A DNA stretch of 64,000 nt. Origin: Thiocystis violacea (GTDB lineage: Bacteria > Pseudomonadota > Gammaproteobacteria > Chromatiales > Chromatiaceae). Position numbers and translations under genes: made by a program. The notes beneath the pieces were generated by a model, which saw nothing but the letters and a program-made list of their open reading frames with translations, had not been told where the DNA came from and did not search any database. This document shows positions 9,254 through 16,564 of this stretch, one piece after another (position 1 is the first letter of the stretch; each line of letters begins with the position of its first letter). The stretch is taken from positions 1 to 64,000 of the forward strand of contig NZ_NRRF01000012.1 in assembly GCF_016583565.1 (NCBI RefSeq), in the 5' to 3' direction.

Positions 9254-9330
9254 GGTGGAACTCCGATAGCCAGCCTAGCAACCACCGAGGTTGGCGGTTT
9301 GGTTTGACCTTGGCATGTCGTATCACCCTA
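9245..9330 (+). repeat. Degenerate REP unit after the RAYT gene
   Basis: GCCCGCGTAGGGTGGAACTC, at the end of the RAYT frame and just past it, repeats the start of copies A and B, but the hairpin's second arm is lost. The later stretch resembles the 8641-8667 segment (GGTTGGCGGTTTGGTTTGAC). From 9331 to 9592 I see only a weak 7-bp stem (9439-9466). Confidence 0.55.
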
Positions 9331-9592
9331 GGCTGTCGAAATCGCCCACTTTTCGCCGTGTTCAGCGTCCCCGAATTTTGGATGACAAGTGACCGGGAAG
9401 ATAAGGTTCAGGTCTCGGGTTGTTGCACATCATGGAAGGTTTGAGTCTCCTGTAAGAGTCTCAAACGACTGCGTAGGTGCCCTTGGCTCCCGTTTCATGA
9501 GTCACGGACGCACATGAAGCAGCACTCAGCGGCCATGGAGGGAGTGACGTTTCGCGAGAAATGCGCGTCCTTGCGCTGTGAAACGGCGACCG

Positions 9593-9784
9593 TCAATCAG
9601 CCTTTACCGCTGCACGTTCCTTCGGCAACAAGGCAGTGAACAGGGCGAGGACGAAGAGACCGACGGCGATCCCGGATCCCAGGGTGCCTGCGAGTGTATG
9701 CCCAAGGATTCCGAGTACGATCAGGAGAGGGATGGAGTACAAGGACATCACAAGAATACTCACAAGATAGCGGTTCGTGTGCAT
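9593..9784 (-). CDS. Small two-helix membrane protein (63 aa)
   Basis: The start ATG at 9784 has GGAG eight bases upstream. The protein is almost entirely hydrophobic: one predicted membrane helix at about residues 7-27 and a second at 31-53, with a short charged tail (PKERAAVKAD). I do not recognise a family. It is the only intact gene between the RAYT and the ABC operon, and it has its own promoter with an overlapping palindrome (9817-9846), so it is probably expressed under control of a repressor. It could be a stress-response small membrane protein or the relic of a larger one. Confidence 0.55.
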   Translation of the reverse strand: MHTNRYLVSILVMSLYSIPLLIVLGILGHTLAGTLGSGIAVGLFVLALFTALLPKERAAVKAD

Positions 9785-9816
9785 GGAATAGCTCCGAGTA
9801 GGAAAATGATCTAACG

Positions 9817-9846
9817 TTAGAATATAAGCATATTCTAAAGTTTCAA
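9817..9846 (-). promoter_or_regulatory. Sigma70-type promoter covered by a 22-bp palindrome (operator)
   Basis: On the minus strand TTGAAA (9846-9841) and TATTCT (9824-9819) are spaced 16 bases. A perfect palindrome TTAGAATAT-N4-ATATTCTAA spans 9817-9838, covering the -10 and most of the spacer. This is the usual arrangement for a dimeric repressor, for example of the ArsR type. The half-site ATATTCTAA recurs at 10211-10219. The regulator is unknown. Confidence 0.6.
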
Positions 9847-9912
9847 GCCTTCTCCCTGTGAGTGCGATACTTTTTCTCTCCAGTCCGTCCCGTACAGCCA
9901 GTCGGTTCCTAG

Positions 9913-10047
9913 CGCCCCACGCATCTGCCCGCCAACCTGGTCGAGGAAGCGCTGCGCCGCACGGAGGGCAACAAGGCCGCCGCGGCGCGGCTCCTGGAGA
10001 TCAGCGGGCGGGCACTCTGGTACAAGATCAAGTGCTACGCACCTTAA
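9913..10047 (+). pseudogene. Remnant: Fis-type HTH end of an NtrC-family regulator
   Basis: A 44-codon frame, closed on the left by TAG at 9910 and on the right by TAA at 10045, encodes PANLVEEALRRTEGNKAAAA followed by RLLEISGRALWYKIKCY. The EGNKAAAARLLEIS...LWYKIK pattern is the C-terminal Fis-like DNA-binding helix-turn-helix of sigma54-dependent response regulators. There is no start codon and no receiver or AAA+ domain, so it is the stranded 3' end of a deleted gene. From 10048 to 10429 the sequence is AT-richer (around 10180-10240) and holds no gene that I can support. Confidence 0.7.
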
Positions 10048-10429
10048 TACTACTTTGTTACCTTTATGCGCCTGATTTAGCGAAGGTCACTCTGTGTGAC
10101 CAGGCAATCCGTCTGCTCCCGGTGGCGCAAACGCCTCTTTTGCACGCATTACGACCCCAATGAACAGGCGAGCGATCTAGATTAACCTTTATAGATCAAA
10201 TACATCAGAAATATTCTAATCTAACAAAGTAGAATTAAGAACGCGACGGCGAGCACGACAGCGCATCGGGAACCGGCGATCTTGGTAAACCCTGGCGCCA
10301 GAGCCTGGTCGCGATGTCGAATCCTTTCCGAATCACCATCGGACAGGCTGAGCGGTCTCGGGCAATGACGAGAGCACGCATCGAGAGGACCCAGCAAGAC
10401 TCCAGACGCCTGAAATCAGCCTGAGAAGG

Positions 10430-10490
10430 TGTCTGAAAACCCTCTCGCGACGCCGCTCCGCGGTGTCGCGACGGTAGAGTTTTTCAGACA
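10430..10490. repeat. 61-bp imperfect palindrome
   Basis: The outer arms TGTCTGAAAA (10430-10439) and TTTTCAGACA (10481-10490) match perfectly. The inner arms TCGCGAC / GTCGCGA pair as well, giving a long, nearly continuous stem. The element sits 64 bases before the ABC ATPase start. Such structures are often dispersed non-autonomous repeats or strong terminators; no second copy is seen in this window. Confidence 0.6.
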
Positions 10491-10554
10491 ACTTCTGAGC
10501 CGGGCGGCTTGCGCGTTTGGCAAGAAGACCCAGACCGGTTATCTTCCCGCCTCC

Positions 10555-11472
10555 ATGGACACACTCGTTCGCGTGACCGATCTCAGCCGGCGGTTCGGAC
10601 GCCATCTGGCCCTGTCCGGCGTCAATCTGTGCCTGCGTAAGGGCGAGGTGCTGGGACTGCTTGGACCCAATGGCGCGGGCAAGACGACCTGTCTGCGTGT
10701 GCTGAGCGGTCTGCTCGCGCCGACGGCCGGTCAGATCGAGATCGCGGGCATCGACCTCGCGCGCCAGCCGCTTCAAGCGAAGCGTTTTCTCGGCTACCTG
10801 TCCGAGCGTCCGCCGCTCTATCCGGAGCTGCGGGTCGACGAGTATCTGACCTATTGCGCCCGCCTGCGGCGCCTGCCCAGCATCGAGATCGCTGAGGCGG
10901 TGACCGCCGCCAAGGCACGCTGCGGGCTCGAGGACAGTGGCAGGCGCCTCATCGCGAAGCTCTCCAAAGGCTATCGCCAGCGCTTGGGCATTGCGCAGGC
11001 CATCCTTCATCGTCCCAGGGTGCTCATCCTGGACGAACCGACCGAGGGTCTGGACCCCTTCCAGATGCGCGAGCTGCGCGGCCTGATTCGCGAGCTGGCG
11101 ACGGATTGCGGCATCCTCTTCTCCAGTCATCTGTTGCCCGAGGTCCAAGCGGTCTGCGATCGGGTGGTGATCCTGCACCAGGGGCGAGTCCAACTGGATG
11201 CCGACCTGGCCGACACTCCGGCGGGCACTGTCTGGCGCGTCAAGATCGGTGGCGAGACGCATGCCGAGCAGCTCGCCGAGCTTCCGCATGTGGCGGGGGC
11301 CGTGGCCATCGGCAGCGAAGGCTTCCAGATCGACCTGGCCGATACGGCGACCGCGGCCGACCTGGCGCGCGACATCGTGCAAGCGGGTCTCGACCTCCTG
11401 GAGCTGGTCCCGGAGCGCAGCGATCTGGAACGCGTCTTCTTCGATCTCATCGGTGTGGAGGAGACGACATGA
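10555..11472 (+). CDS. ABC transporter ATP-binding protein, GldA-like
   Basis: 305 residues from the ATG at 10555. Frames open further upstream, but they run through the palindromic repeat and give no sensible N-terminus. Walker A GPNGAGKTT is at residues 37-45, the ABC signature LSKGYRQR at 136-143 and Walker B VLILDEP at 156-162, with an H-loop SSHLLPEV. The C-terminal third is the regulatory extension seen in GldA/NatA-like exporters. It powers the membrane protein encoded by the next gene, whose ATG overlaps this stop (ATGA). It is the first gene of a four-gene operon with a GldG-like and a DUF4340 protein. The substrate is unknown; in Bacteroidetes the homologous GldAFG complex is needed for gliding, while in proteobacteria the role is undefined. 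Confidence 0.93.
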   Translation: MDTLVRVTDLSRRFGRHLALSGVNLCLRKGEVLGLLGPNGAGKTTCLRVLSGLLAPTAGQIEIAGIDLARQPLQAKRFLGYLSERPPLYPELRVDEYLTYCARLRRLPSIEIAEAVTAAKARCGLEDSGRRLIAKLSKGYRQRLGIAQAILHRPRVLILDEPTEGLDPFQMRELRGLIRELATDCGILFSSHLLPEVQAVCDRVVILHQGRVQLDADLADTPAGTVWRVKIGGETHAEQLAELPHVAGAVAIGSEGFQIDLADTATAADLARDIVQAGLDLLELVPERSDLERVFFDLIGVEETT

Positions 11473-12206
11473 TCGCTGCCATCGCGGGCCGCGAGGTGCG
11501 TGGCGGGGTGGTGACGCCGCTGCTGTGGGTTCTTCTGGGCGTCGGTCAGATCGTGCTGGCCTGGATCTTCCTTCAGGTCATCGAGGACTTCAGCGGCCTG
11601 GGCGCCGATGAGCGCGGCGCGTCGCTCACCCAAGAGTTGTCGATGAACCTCTTCGCCTTCGCCGCGGTGATCGCCATGCTGGCGGCCCCGCTGCTGGCGA
11701 TGCGCGTGCTGAGCGGCGAGCTCAGGGATGGGAGCTTCGATCTCATCACCTCGGCGCCAGTGCGACTGGTTCAGGTGGTGCTGGGCAAACTCCTGGGGCT
11801 CGCGATCCTGATCACACCGCTCTGCCTGCTTCCCGTGGTCAACCTGGTGATTTTGGGCGGGGTCACGACGCTGGATCTGGGCCAGCTGGCGGCGGGTACC
11901 CTGGGGCTCTGGCTGGCGGGGCTGATGTTCTGCGCGGTGGGTCTCTACGCATCGAGCCTCACGGCTCAGCCCGGAGCGGCTGTCTTGGTGGCCTTCGGCA
12001 TCTTGCTGTTGTTCTCGATCATCGGGCGCGCGGATGCGCTCGCGGCCCAGGACCTGTCCCTCTTCGGCTGGCTGTCCTGGAATGAGCACCTCTTCTGGTT
12101 CCTCCTGGGGGCGGTGCGCCTGAGCGATATCGCCTATTTTCTCCTCTTCATCGCCTTCTTCCTGGCCTTGACTCACCGCCGACTCAGTAATCGCCGTCTG
12201 CAATGA
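11469..12206 (+). CDS. ABC transporter permease, GldF-like
   Basis: 245 residues starting in a 4-base overlap with the ATPase gene. About six hydrophobic helices are visible (for example PLLWVLLGVGQIVLAWIFL near the N-terminus and YFLLFIAFFLAL near the end), and the conserved ELRDGSFDLITSAPV segment is typical of ABC-2 type export permeases. It forms the membrane channel for the preceding ATPase, and the following GldG-like gene overlaps its stop by four bases. This tight coupling implies equimolar translation. The transported substrate cannot be read from the sequence. Confidence 0.9.
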   Translation: MIAAIAGREVRGGVVTPLLWVLLGVGQIVLAWIFLQVIEDFSGLGADERGASLTQELSMNLFAFAAVIAMLAAPLLAMRVLSGELRDGSFDLITSAPVRLVQVVLGKLLGLAILITPLCLLPVVNLVILGGVTTLDLGQLAAGTLGLWLAGLMFCAVGLYASSLTAQPGAAVLVAFGILLLFSIIGRADALAAQDLSLFGWLSWNEHLFWFLLGAVRLSDIAYFLLFIAFFLALTHRRLSNRRLQ

Positions 12207-13576
12207 AGGACTCCATGACTCAGCTTTGGGAGCAGGTGCGCCGACTGGAGCGAGCGCTGGTCGACACCCTCTTCGTGGTGCTCCTCCTGGCGCTGGTCGT
12301 CACCTCGGGCTGGCTGGCGGCGCGCCACGACCGCTACTGGGATTGGACGGCAACGGCGGCCAATACGCTGTCGCCACAGAGCCTGGCGATCCTGGAGCGC
12401 CTGGATGGACCGCTGCGGGTCACGGTCTTCGCGGACGCGCCGTCCCCCTTGGCGAAGGCGATCGGGCAGCTCCTGGCGCGCTATGGGCAGGTGCACCCGC
12501 AGATGGAGATCCTCTATCGCGATCCGCAGCTCTTCCCCGAGCAGGCGCGGGATGCGGACGTCTCCCTGCTCGGGCAAATCCTCTTGGAGTACCGCGGTCG
12601 GCGCGAGACCCTGAAGGAGATCAGCGAGCGGTCCATCTCCGCCGCCATGGCGCGGCTCACCGAGACGCGCAGTCCCTGGATTGCGGTGATCGAGGGGCAT
12701 GGCGAGCGCGCGATCGACGGCGAGCGGGCGGCGGATCTGGGGCGACTCGGGCACGAGCTGACCGATCAAGGTTTTCTCGCCCGCCCCCTGGATCTGGCGC
12801 GCGCCAAGGATGTCCCCGACAACACGCGACTGGTGATCCTCACCAATCCGCAGCTACCGCTCTTCGCCGGTGAGGTCGATGGGCTGATGCGCTTCCTGGA
12901 CCGTGGCGGGAACCTGCTCTGGCTGATGGATCCCGGTCCGCTGAACGGCTTGGAGCCACTGGCCGAGCTGATGGGGATCAACGCGCTTCCTGGCGTTGTC
13001 GTGGATGCGGCGGCCGCTCAATTCGGGGGCGCGACGCCCGCTGTCGCCGTGATCTCGGATTATCCGGATCACCCCTTGACCGAGGGTCTATCGAAGCCGG
13101 CGGTCTTGCCCGGCGCGCTGGCCTTCGATGCGACCATTGCGCCGAGCTGGACCCTTGCGACCTTCCTCGCGACCGGGGAAAAGAGCTGGAACGAGACAGG
13201 CGCGGTCTTCGGCAAGATCGGGCGCGACGAAGTGGTCGGCGAGCTGCCTGGACCCTTGCCGGTGGTGCTGGCCCTGACGCGCACGCTGCCAGATGGCGAG
13301 AAGGCGCAACGGGTCGTGGTGGTTGGCGACGGCGACTTCCTGAGCAATGTCCAGATTGGCACCTACGGCAATCAGGCTCTGGGCATTCGGCTCCTGCGCT
13401 GGCTGAACGCGGACGAGGATCTGGTCGAGCTGCCGCCGCTGCCAGGCACCGCCGAGCCGCTGGAGATGACGACCGGCCGGCGGACGCTGCTCGGACTTTG
13501 GAGCCTCATGATCCTACCGGCGATCTTCCTCGTCGGCGGACTCTTGGTGCGTTGGTATCGTTGGAGGGAGCAGTGA
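12203..13576 (+). CDS. GldG-like ABC auxiliary protein
   Basis: 457 residues with one membrane helix near the N-terminus (about 21-43) and a second at the extreme C-terminus (about 431-450), leaving a large periplasmic domain between them. The conserved segment NTLSPQSLAILERLDGPLRV and the later RGGNLLWLMDPGP block are typical of the GldG / ABC-type uncharacterised transport auxiliary family (DUF4350-like fold). It overlaps the permease gene before it by four bases and the DUF4340 gene after it by four. It probably forms the extracytoplasmic part of the exporter. Confidence 0.88.
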   Translation: MKDSMTQLWEQVRRLERALVDTLFVVLLLALVVTSGWLAARHDRYWDWTATAANTLSPQSLAILERLDGPLRVTVFADAPSPLAKAIGQLLARYGQVHPQMEILYRDPQLFPEQARDADVSLLGQILLEYRGRRETLKEISERSISAAMARLTETRSPWIAVIEGHGERAIDGERAADLGRLGHELTDQGFLARPLDLARAKDVPDNTRLVILTNPQLPLFAGEVDGLMRFLDRGGNLLWLMDPGPLNGLEPLAELMGINALPGVVVDAAAAQFGGATPAVAVISDYPDHPLTEGLSKPAVLPGALAFDATIAPSWTLATFLATGEKSWNETGAVFGKIGRDEVVGELPGPLPVVLALTRTLPDGEKAQRVVVVGDGDFLSNVQIGTYGNQALGIRLLRWLNADEDLVELPPLPGTAEPLEMTTGRRTLLGLWSLMILPAIFLVGGLLVRWYRWREQ

Positions 13577-14724
13577 AACTGCGTTGGCTGATCAATCTAG
13601 CCCTTTTGATCGGCGTATTGGGGCTCGCGCTGCTGATGCGCGAGGAGATCACCAGGGCGCGATCCATCCCCGAGCTGACCGATCTGGTCGCCGATGATGT
13701 CTACCAGGTGCGAATCGCACGACAGGGCGAGCCCACGATCGTCTTGAACCATGACCTGCTGGGATGGCGCATGCATGAGCCCATGCAGCTGGACGCCGAC
13801 ACCGAGCAGGTCGAAAAGCTGCTCGGGATTCTCAAGACGCCGGTGCTGCGCAGCGTTCCGGAGGCGTCCGCCGCGCTGGACGAGCTGGAGCTCGCGCCTG
13901 CCAGGCTGACGCTCCAGGTGGACACCGTCGAGCTGCGCTTCGGTGGCATCGATCCCTTGGGGCAGTCGCGCTACGTGGCCTCGGATGGCCTGGTGCACCT
14001 CATCTCGGACCGCTTCTATCATCTGCTGATCGCCCCGCCGATCGACTATGTCTCGCGCAAGCTGCTGCCACGGGACTTCAACCCCATCTTCGGTCGGCTC
14101 GGGGGCGTGCCGCTCGACGCCGGGAGTGTCACCGCGCTCAATGAGACCGTCGCCGAGCGGATCGAGCCCTTGGCCGAGGCGCTGAACGGCTCACCGGCAG
14201 AGCTCAAGATGGGTGACGGGAGCCGCTTGAGCTTCGTCGTCTCGGACGACCACCGCCGCTGGGCGCGATTGGATCAGCGGCTGCTCTATGTGCTAACGGA
14301 CGGCCCCGAGTTGGCGCTGGACCCTGGTGCCGAGGACCCGACACCGCCCGAGCCCCCGGTCTCACCGGCCGCGACAGCCGAGGCTCTGGCCCCGGCCATC
14401 GAAGAGAGCAGTCCGACCGCGCCTGAGATCGAGCCTCTGCCGGATGAGGTCCCCGTCGATGCCTATGGGGCAGTACCGACGGAAAAGGTGCCGTACGAGC
14501 CCCCGATGGATCCGAACGGTATCGTCCCCGGCGACGGCTCGGTCAGCACGCCTCCGGTCGTCAAGCTCACGCCAGACGGCAGAGAGATTCCCATCTCCCC
14601 CGGTGGTCCTGTCAGGCAGCCGAGCACACCGCGCAACGCGGGTGGCGCGCCCTATGGCTTCGGTCAGGATCCCTTCGCACCGGATCCGCCCGCTGGAACC
14701 ACGGATCCAGGCGGAGCGCTCTAG
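13573..14724 (+). CDS. DUF4340 domain protein of the Gld-like operon
   Basis: 383 residues from a GTG at 13573 that overlaps the previous stop (GTGA) and has GGAGGG just upstream. One N-terminal membrane helix (LINLALLIGVLGLALLM) is followed by a DUF4340 periplasmic domain with the expected block IDPLGQSRYVASDGLVHLIS. From about residue 255 the protein becomes a Pro/Glu/Ala-rich, probably disordered tail. DUF4340 proteins routinely accompany GldG-like proteins and are thought to be part of the same envelope complex; the biochemical role is unknown. Confidence 0.85.
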   Translation: MKLRWLINLALLIGVLGLALLMREEITRARSIPELTDLVADDVYQVRIARQGEPTIVLNHDLLGWRMHEPMQLDADTEQVEKLLGILKTPVLRSVPEASAALDELELAPARLTLQVDTVELRFGGIDPLGQSRYVASDGLVHLISDRFYHLLIAPPIDYVSRKLLPRDFNPIFGRLGGVPLDAGSVTALNETVAERIEPLAEALNGSPAELKMGDGSRLSFVVSDDHRRWARLDQRLLYVLTDGPELALDPGAEDPTPPEPPVSPAATAEALAPAIEESSPTAPEIEPLPDEVPVDAYGAVPTEKVPYEPPMDPNGIVPGDGSVSTPPVVKLTPDGREIPISPGGPVRQPSTPRNAGGAPYGFGQDPFAPDPPAGTTDPGGAL

Positions 14725-14731
14725 GAGCCTG

Positions 14732-15559
14732 ATGCCAGAGCTTCCAGAGGTCGAAACCACGCTTCGCGGGATCCGGCCCCACCTCGAAGGACGACGCATC
14801 CAGGATCTGGTGGTACGGGAGCCCCGGCTGCGATTGCCGATCGCGCCCGAGACGGCGGCGCAGGTCCAGGGACAGCGGATCCAGACACTGTCGCGGCGCA
14901 GCAAGTACATCCTCATGGGGCTGGAGCGTGGGACGCTGATCCTCCATCTTGGGATGTCCGGAAGTCTCCGGGTGGTGCCGACGGAGAGTCCCCCGCGGCG
15001 CCACGACCATCTGGACCTCATTCTGCCTGATGCGCGCTGCCTGAGATTTCACGACCCCCGCCGCTTCGGAATCTTCCTCTGGACGCCGGATGGACCGGAC
15101 ATGGCTCAAGCGGAGCATGCGCTGCTGCGGTCCTTGGGACCCGAGCCGCTCGGCGATGGCTTCGACGGGGACTATCTGTACGCGTCGAGTCGAGGTCGGC
15201 GCGTAGCGGTGAAATCCTTCATCATGGATGCCGCGATCGTGGTCGGCGTAGGGAACATCTATGCCAACGAATCGCTCTTTCTGGCTGGGATCCATCCGGC
15301 CCGGCTCTGCGGTCGGATCGGTTTGGCCCGCTACCAGCGCCTTGCCGAGGTCATCCGCTCCGTGCTCTTGGCGTCCATTACCCAAGGCGGTACGACGCTG
15401 CGGGATTTCGTCCGCGAAGACGGGCAGCCAGGCTACTTCGCCCAATCTCTTCGGGTCTATGGGCGTGAGGGCCAGCCGTGCAGAAGCTGCGGCGAAGCCA
15501 TTCGACAGCGACGGATCGGACAACGCTCAAGCTTCTACTGCTCGCGCTGTCAGCACTGA
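14732..15559 (+). CDS. mutM: Formamidopyrimidine-DNA glycosylase (Fpg)
   Basis: 275 residues. The N-terminus MPELPEVETTLRGI places the catalytic Pro2 and Glu3 right after Met1. The conserved lysine is in SRRSKYILM, and NIYANE and the C-terminal zinc finger (CRSCG...CSRC) complete the family signature. The enzyme excises 8-oxoguanine and other oxidised purines and nicks the strand by beta/delta elimination. It starts seven bases after the DUF4340 stop, with GGAG upstream, so it may be co-transcribed with the exporter operon although functionally unrelated. Confidence 0.97.
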   Translation: MPELPEVETTLRGIRPHLEGRRIQDLVVREPRLRLPIAPETAAQVQGQRIQTLSRRSKYILMGLERGTLILHLGMSGSLRVVPTESPPRRHDHLDLILPDARCLRFHDPRRFGIFLWTPDGPDMAQAEHALLRSLGPEPLGDGFDGDYLYASSRGRRVAVKSFIMDAAIVVGVGNIYANESLFLAGIHPARLCGRIGLARYQRLAEVIRSVLLASITQGGTTLRDFVREDGQPGYFAQSLRVYGREGQPCRSCGEAIRQRRIGQRSSFYCSRCQH

Positions 15560-15580
15560 CACGAGAGGAATCTGAGTCGA

Positions 15581-16261
15581 ATGATGGACACCTGGTGGCT
15601 GGAGTATGGCGGCGATGTGATCTGGGTCGGAGTGGGCGTATGCATCCTTCTGAGCTACCACCTCTTCGTCGCCGTGAGCGTCTGGCGCAACCCCAATTTC
15701 ACCGTGCAGAGCGTCAATCGGAAGGCGAGGCGAGCCTGGGTCCATCACATCATGGCGGAGCCGGCCAACGGAATTCTGGGCGTGCAGACCCTGCGAAACT
15801 CGACGATGGCCGCAACCTTCTTCGCGTCCACCTCCGTCATCCTCATCATGGGCGTGCTCACCTTGAGTGGAAAAGCCGATGAGATCGCGCAAGGCTGGCA
15901 CACCCTGAACATCATCGGCTCCCGCCACCCCGGGCTTTCCGAGATCAAGCTGCTGGTCCTGCTGGCGGACCTGCTGATCGCCTTCTTCAGCTTTGCCATG
16001 TCCGTCAGGCTTTACAACCACGTGGGCTTTCAGCTCAGTCTCCCGGCGAAGGTGAGGCCCCTGGCGGTGGATCCAGACAAGGTGGCCCATCATCTGAATC
16101 GGGCGGGATCCTTCTACAGCACCGGGATGCGCGCCTACTATCTGAGCGTTCCCTTGGTGTTCTGGCTCTTCGGGCCGCACCTGATGGCGCTTTCGAGTCT
16201 CATGCTGGTGGTCATGCTCTACTTCATGGACCGTATGCCGCCGGTGCGCCGTCCGGACTGA
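15581..16261 (+). CDS. DUF599 family membrane protein
   Basis: 226 residues with four hydrophobic segments (near residues 12-32, 78-98, 120-142 and 185-215). The RKARRAWVHHIM...NGILGVQTLRNSTMAATFFAST block is the DUF599 signature. ATG 15581 and ATG 15584 are adjacent and equally possible; GAGAGG lies about 13 bases upstream. The function of DUF599 proteins is not known. The neighbour mutM is 21 bases upstream on the same strand. Confidence 0.85.
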   Translation: MMDTWWLEYGGDVIWVGVGVCILLSYHLFVAVSVWRNPNFTVQSVNRKARRAWVHHIMAEPANGILGVQTLRNSTMAATFFASTSVILIMGVLTLSGKADEIAQGWHTLNIIGSRHPGLSEIKLLVLLADLLIAFFSFAMSVRLYNHVGFQLSLPAKVRPLAVDPDKVAHHLNRAGSFYSTGMRAYYLSVPLVFWLFGPHLMALSSLMLVVMLYFMDRMPPVRRPD

Positions 16262-16465
16262 CGCGCAAGGGCCTCGAATCGCCGGCAACAGGCGACCAGA
16301 GCTGACCCCTGGGCGTGCAGATCGCCGCCGATCAGCAGGATGCAATCGCGTCCGTGCGTCCTGTGCTCTCATAGGGACGGAGCATCCAGTCGACGTGCGA
16401 GGCCAGTGGCCGGCCCTGCTGGCCTTGGAGCGCACGCGGTGTGAATCCGATGAACGTCGATTGAC
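16219..16465 (-). pseudogene. Possible frameshifted gene remnant, minus strand
   Basis: Reading the minus strand, two adjoining frames have the strong G/C third-position bias of real genes here. One encodes FIGFTPRALQGQQG...HVDWMLRPYE (about 16465-16375). The next, shifted by one base, encodes DCILLIGGDLHAQGSALVAC and on to a TAG at 16219. Together they read like the C-terminal ~75 residues of a protein broken by one frameshift. I do not recognise the family. The 3' end overlaps the end of the DUF599 gene on the other strand. The call rests on codon bias alone and could be wrong. Confidence 0.35.
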
Positions 16466-16490
16466 GGTCGCCATGCCGAGGAACTATGTT
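16461..16490 (+). promoter_or_regulatory. Promoter of the NAD-salvage genes
   Basis: TTGACG (16461-16466) and TATGTT (16485-16490) are spaced 18 bases. Transcription would start near 16497, giving a leader of about 70 bases before the NadM-Nudix ATG. Confidence 0.55.
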
Positions 16491-16564
16491 CAAGTCAGTC
16501 GCGAATCTTCGCGATGCGTCATCGATAGACGGTGACGACCAACCGACAATCTTGGGGGATTCCC

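Noticed and set aside
9858..10163. 101-residue plus-strand frame
   Set aside because: It crosses the HTH remnant in the wrong frame and shows no family features.
10195..10240. Second full operator matching 9817-9838
   Set aside because: Only one half-site (ATATTCTAA at 10211) is clean; the dyad is imperfect, so it is noted only as a half-site.
10429..10554. GTG start at 10429 for the ABC ATPase
   Set aside because: The extension is the palindromic repeat in translation; conserved ATPase sequence starts right after the ATG at 10555.
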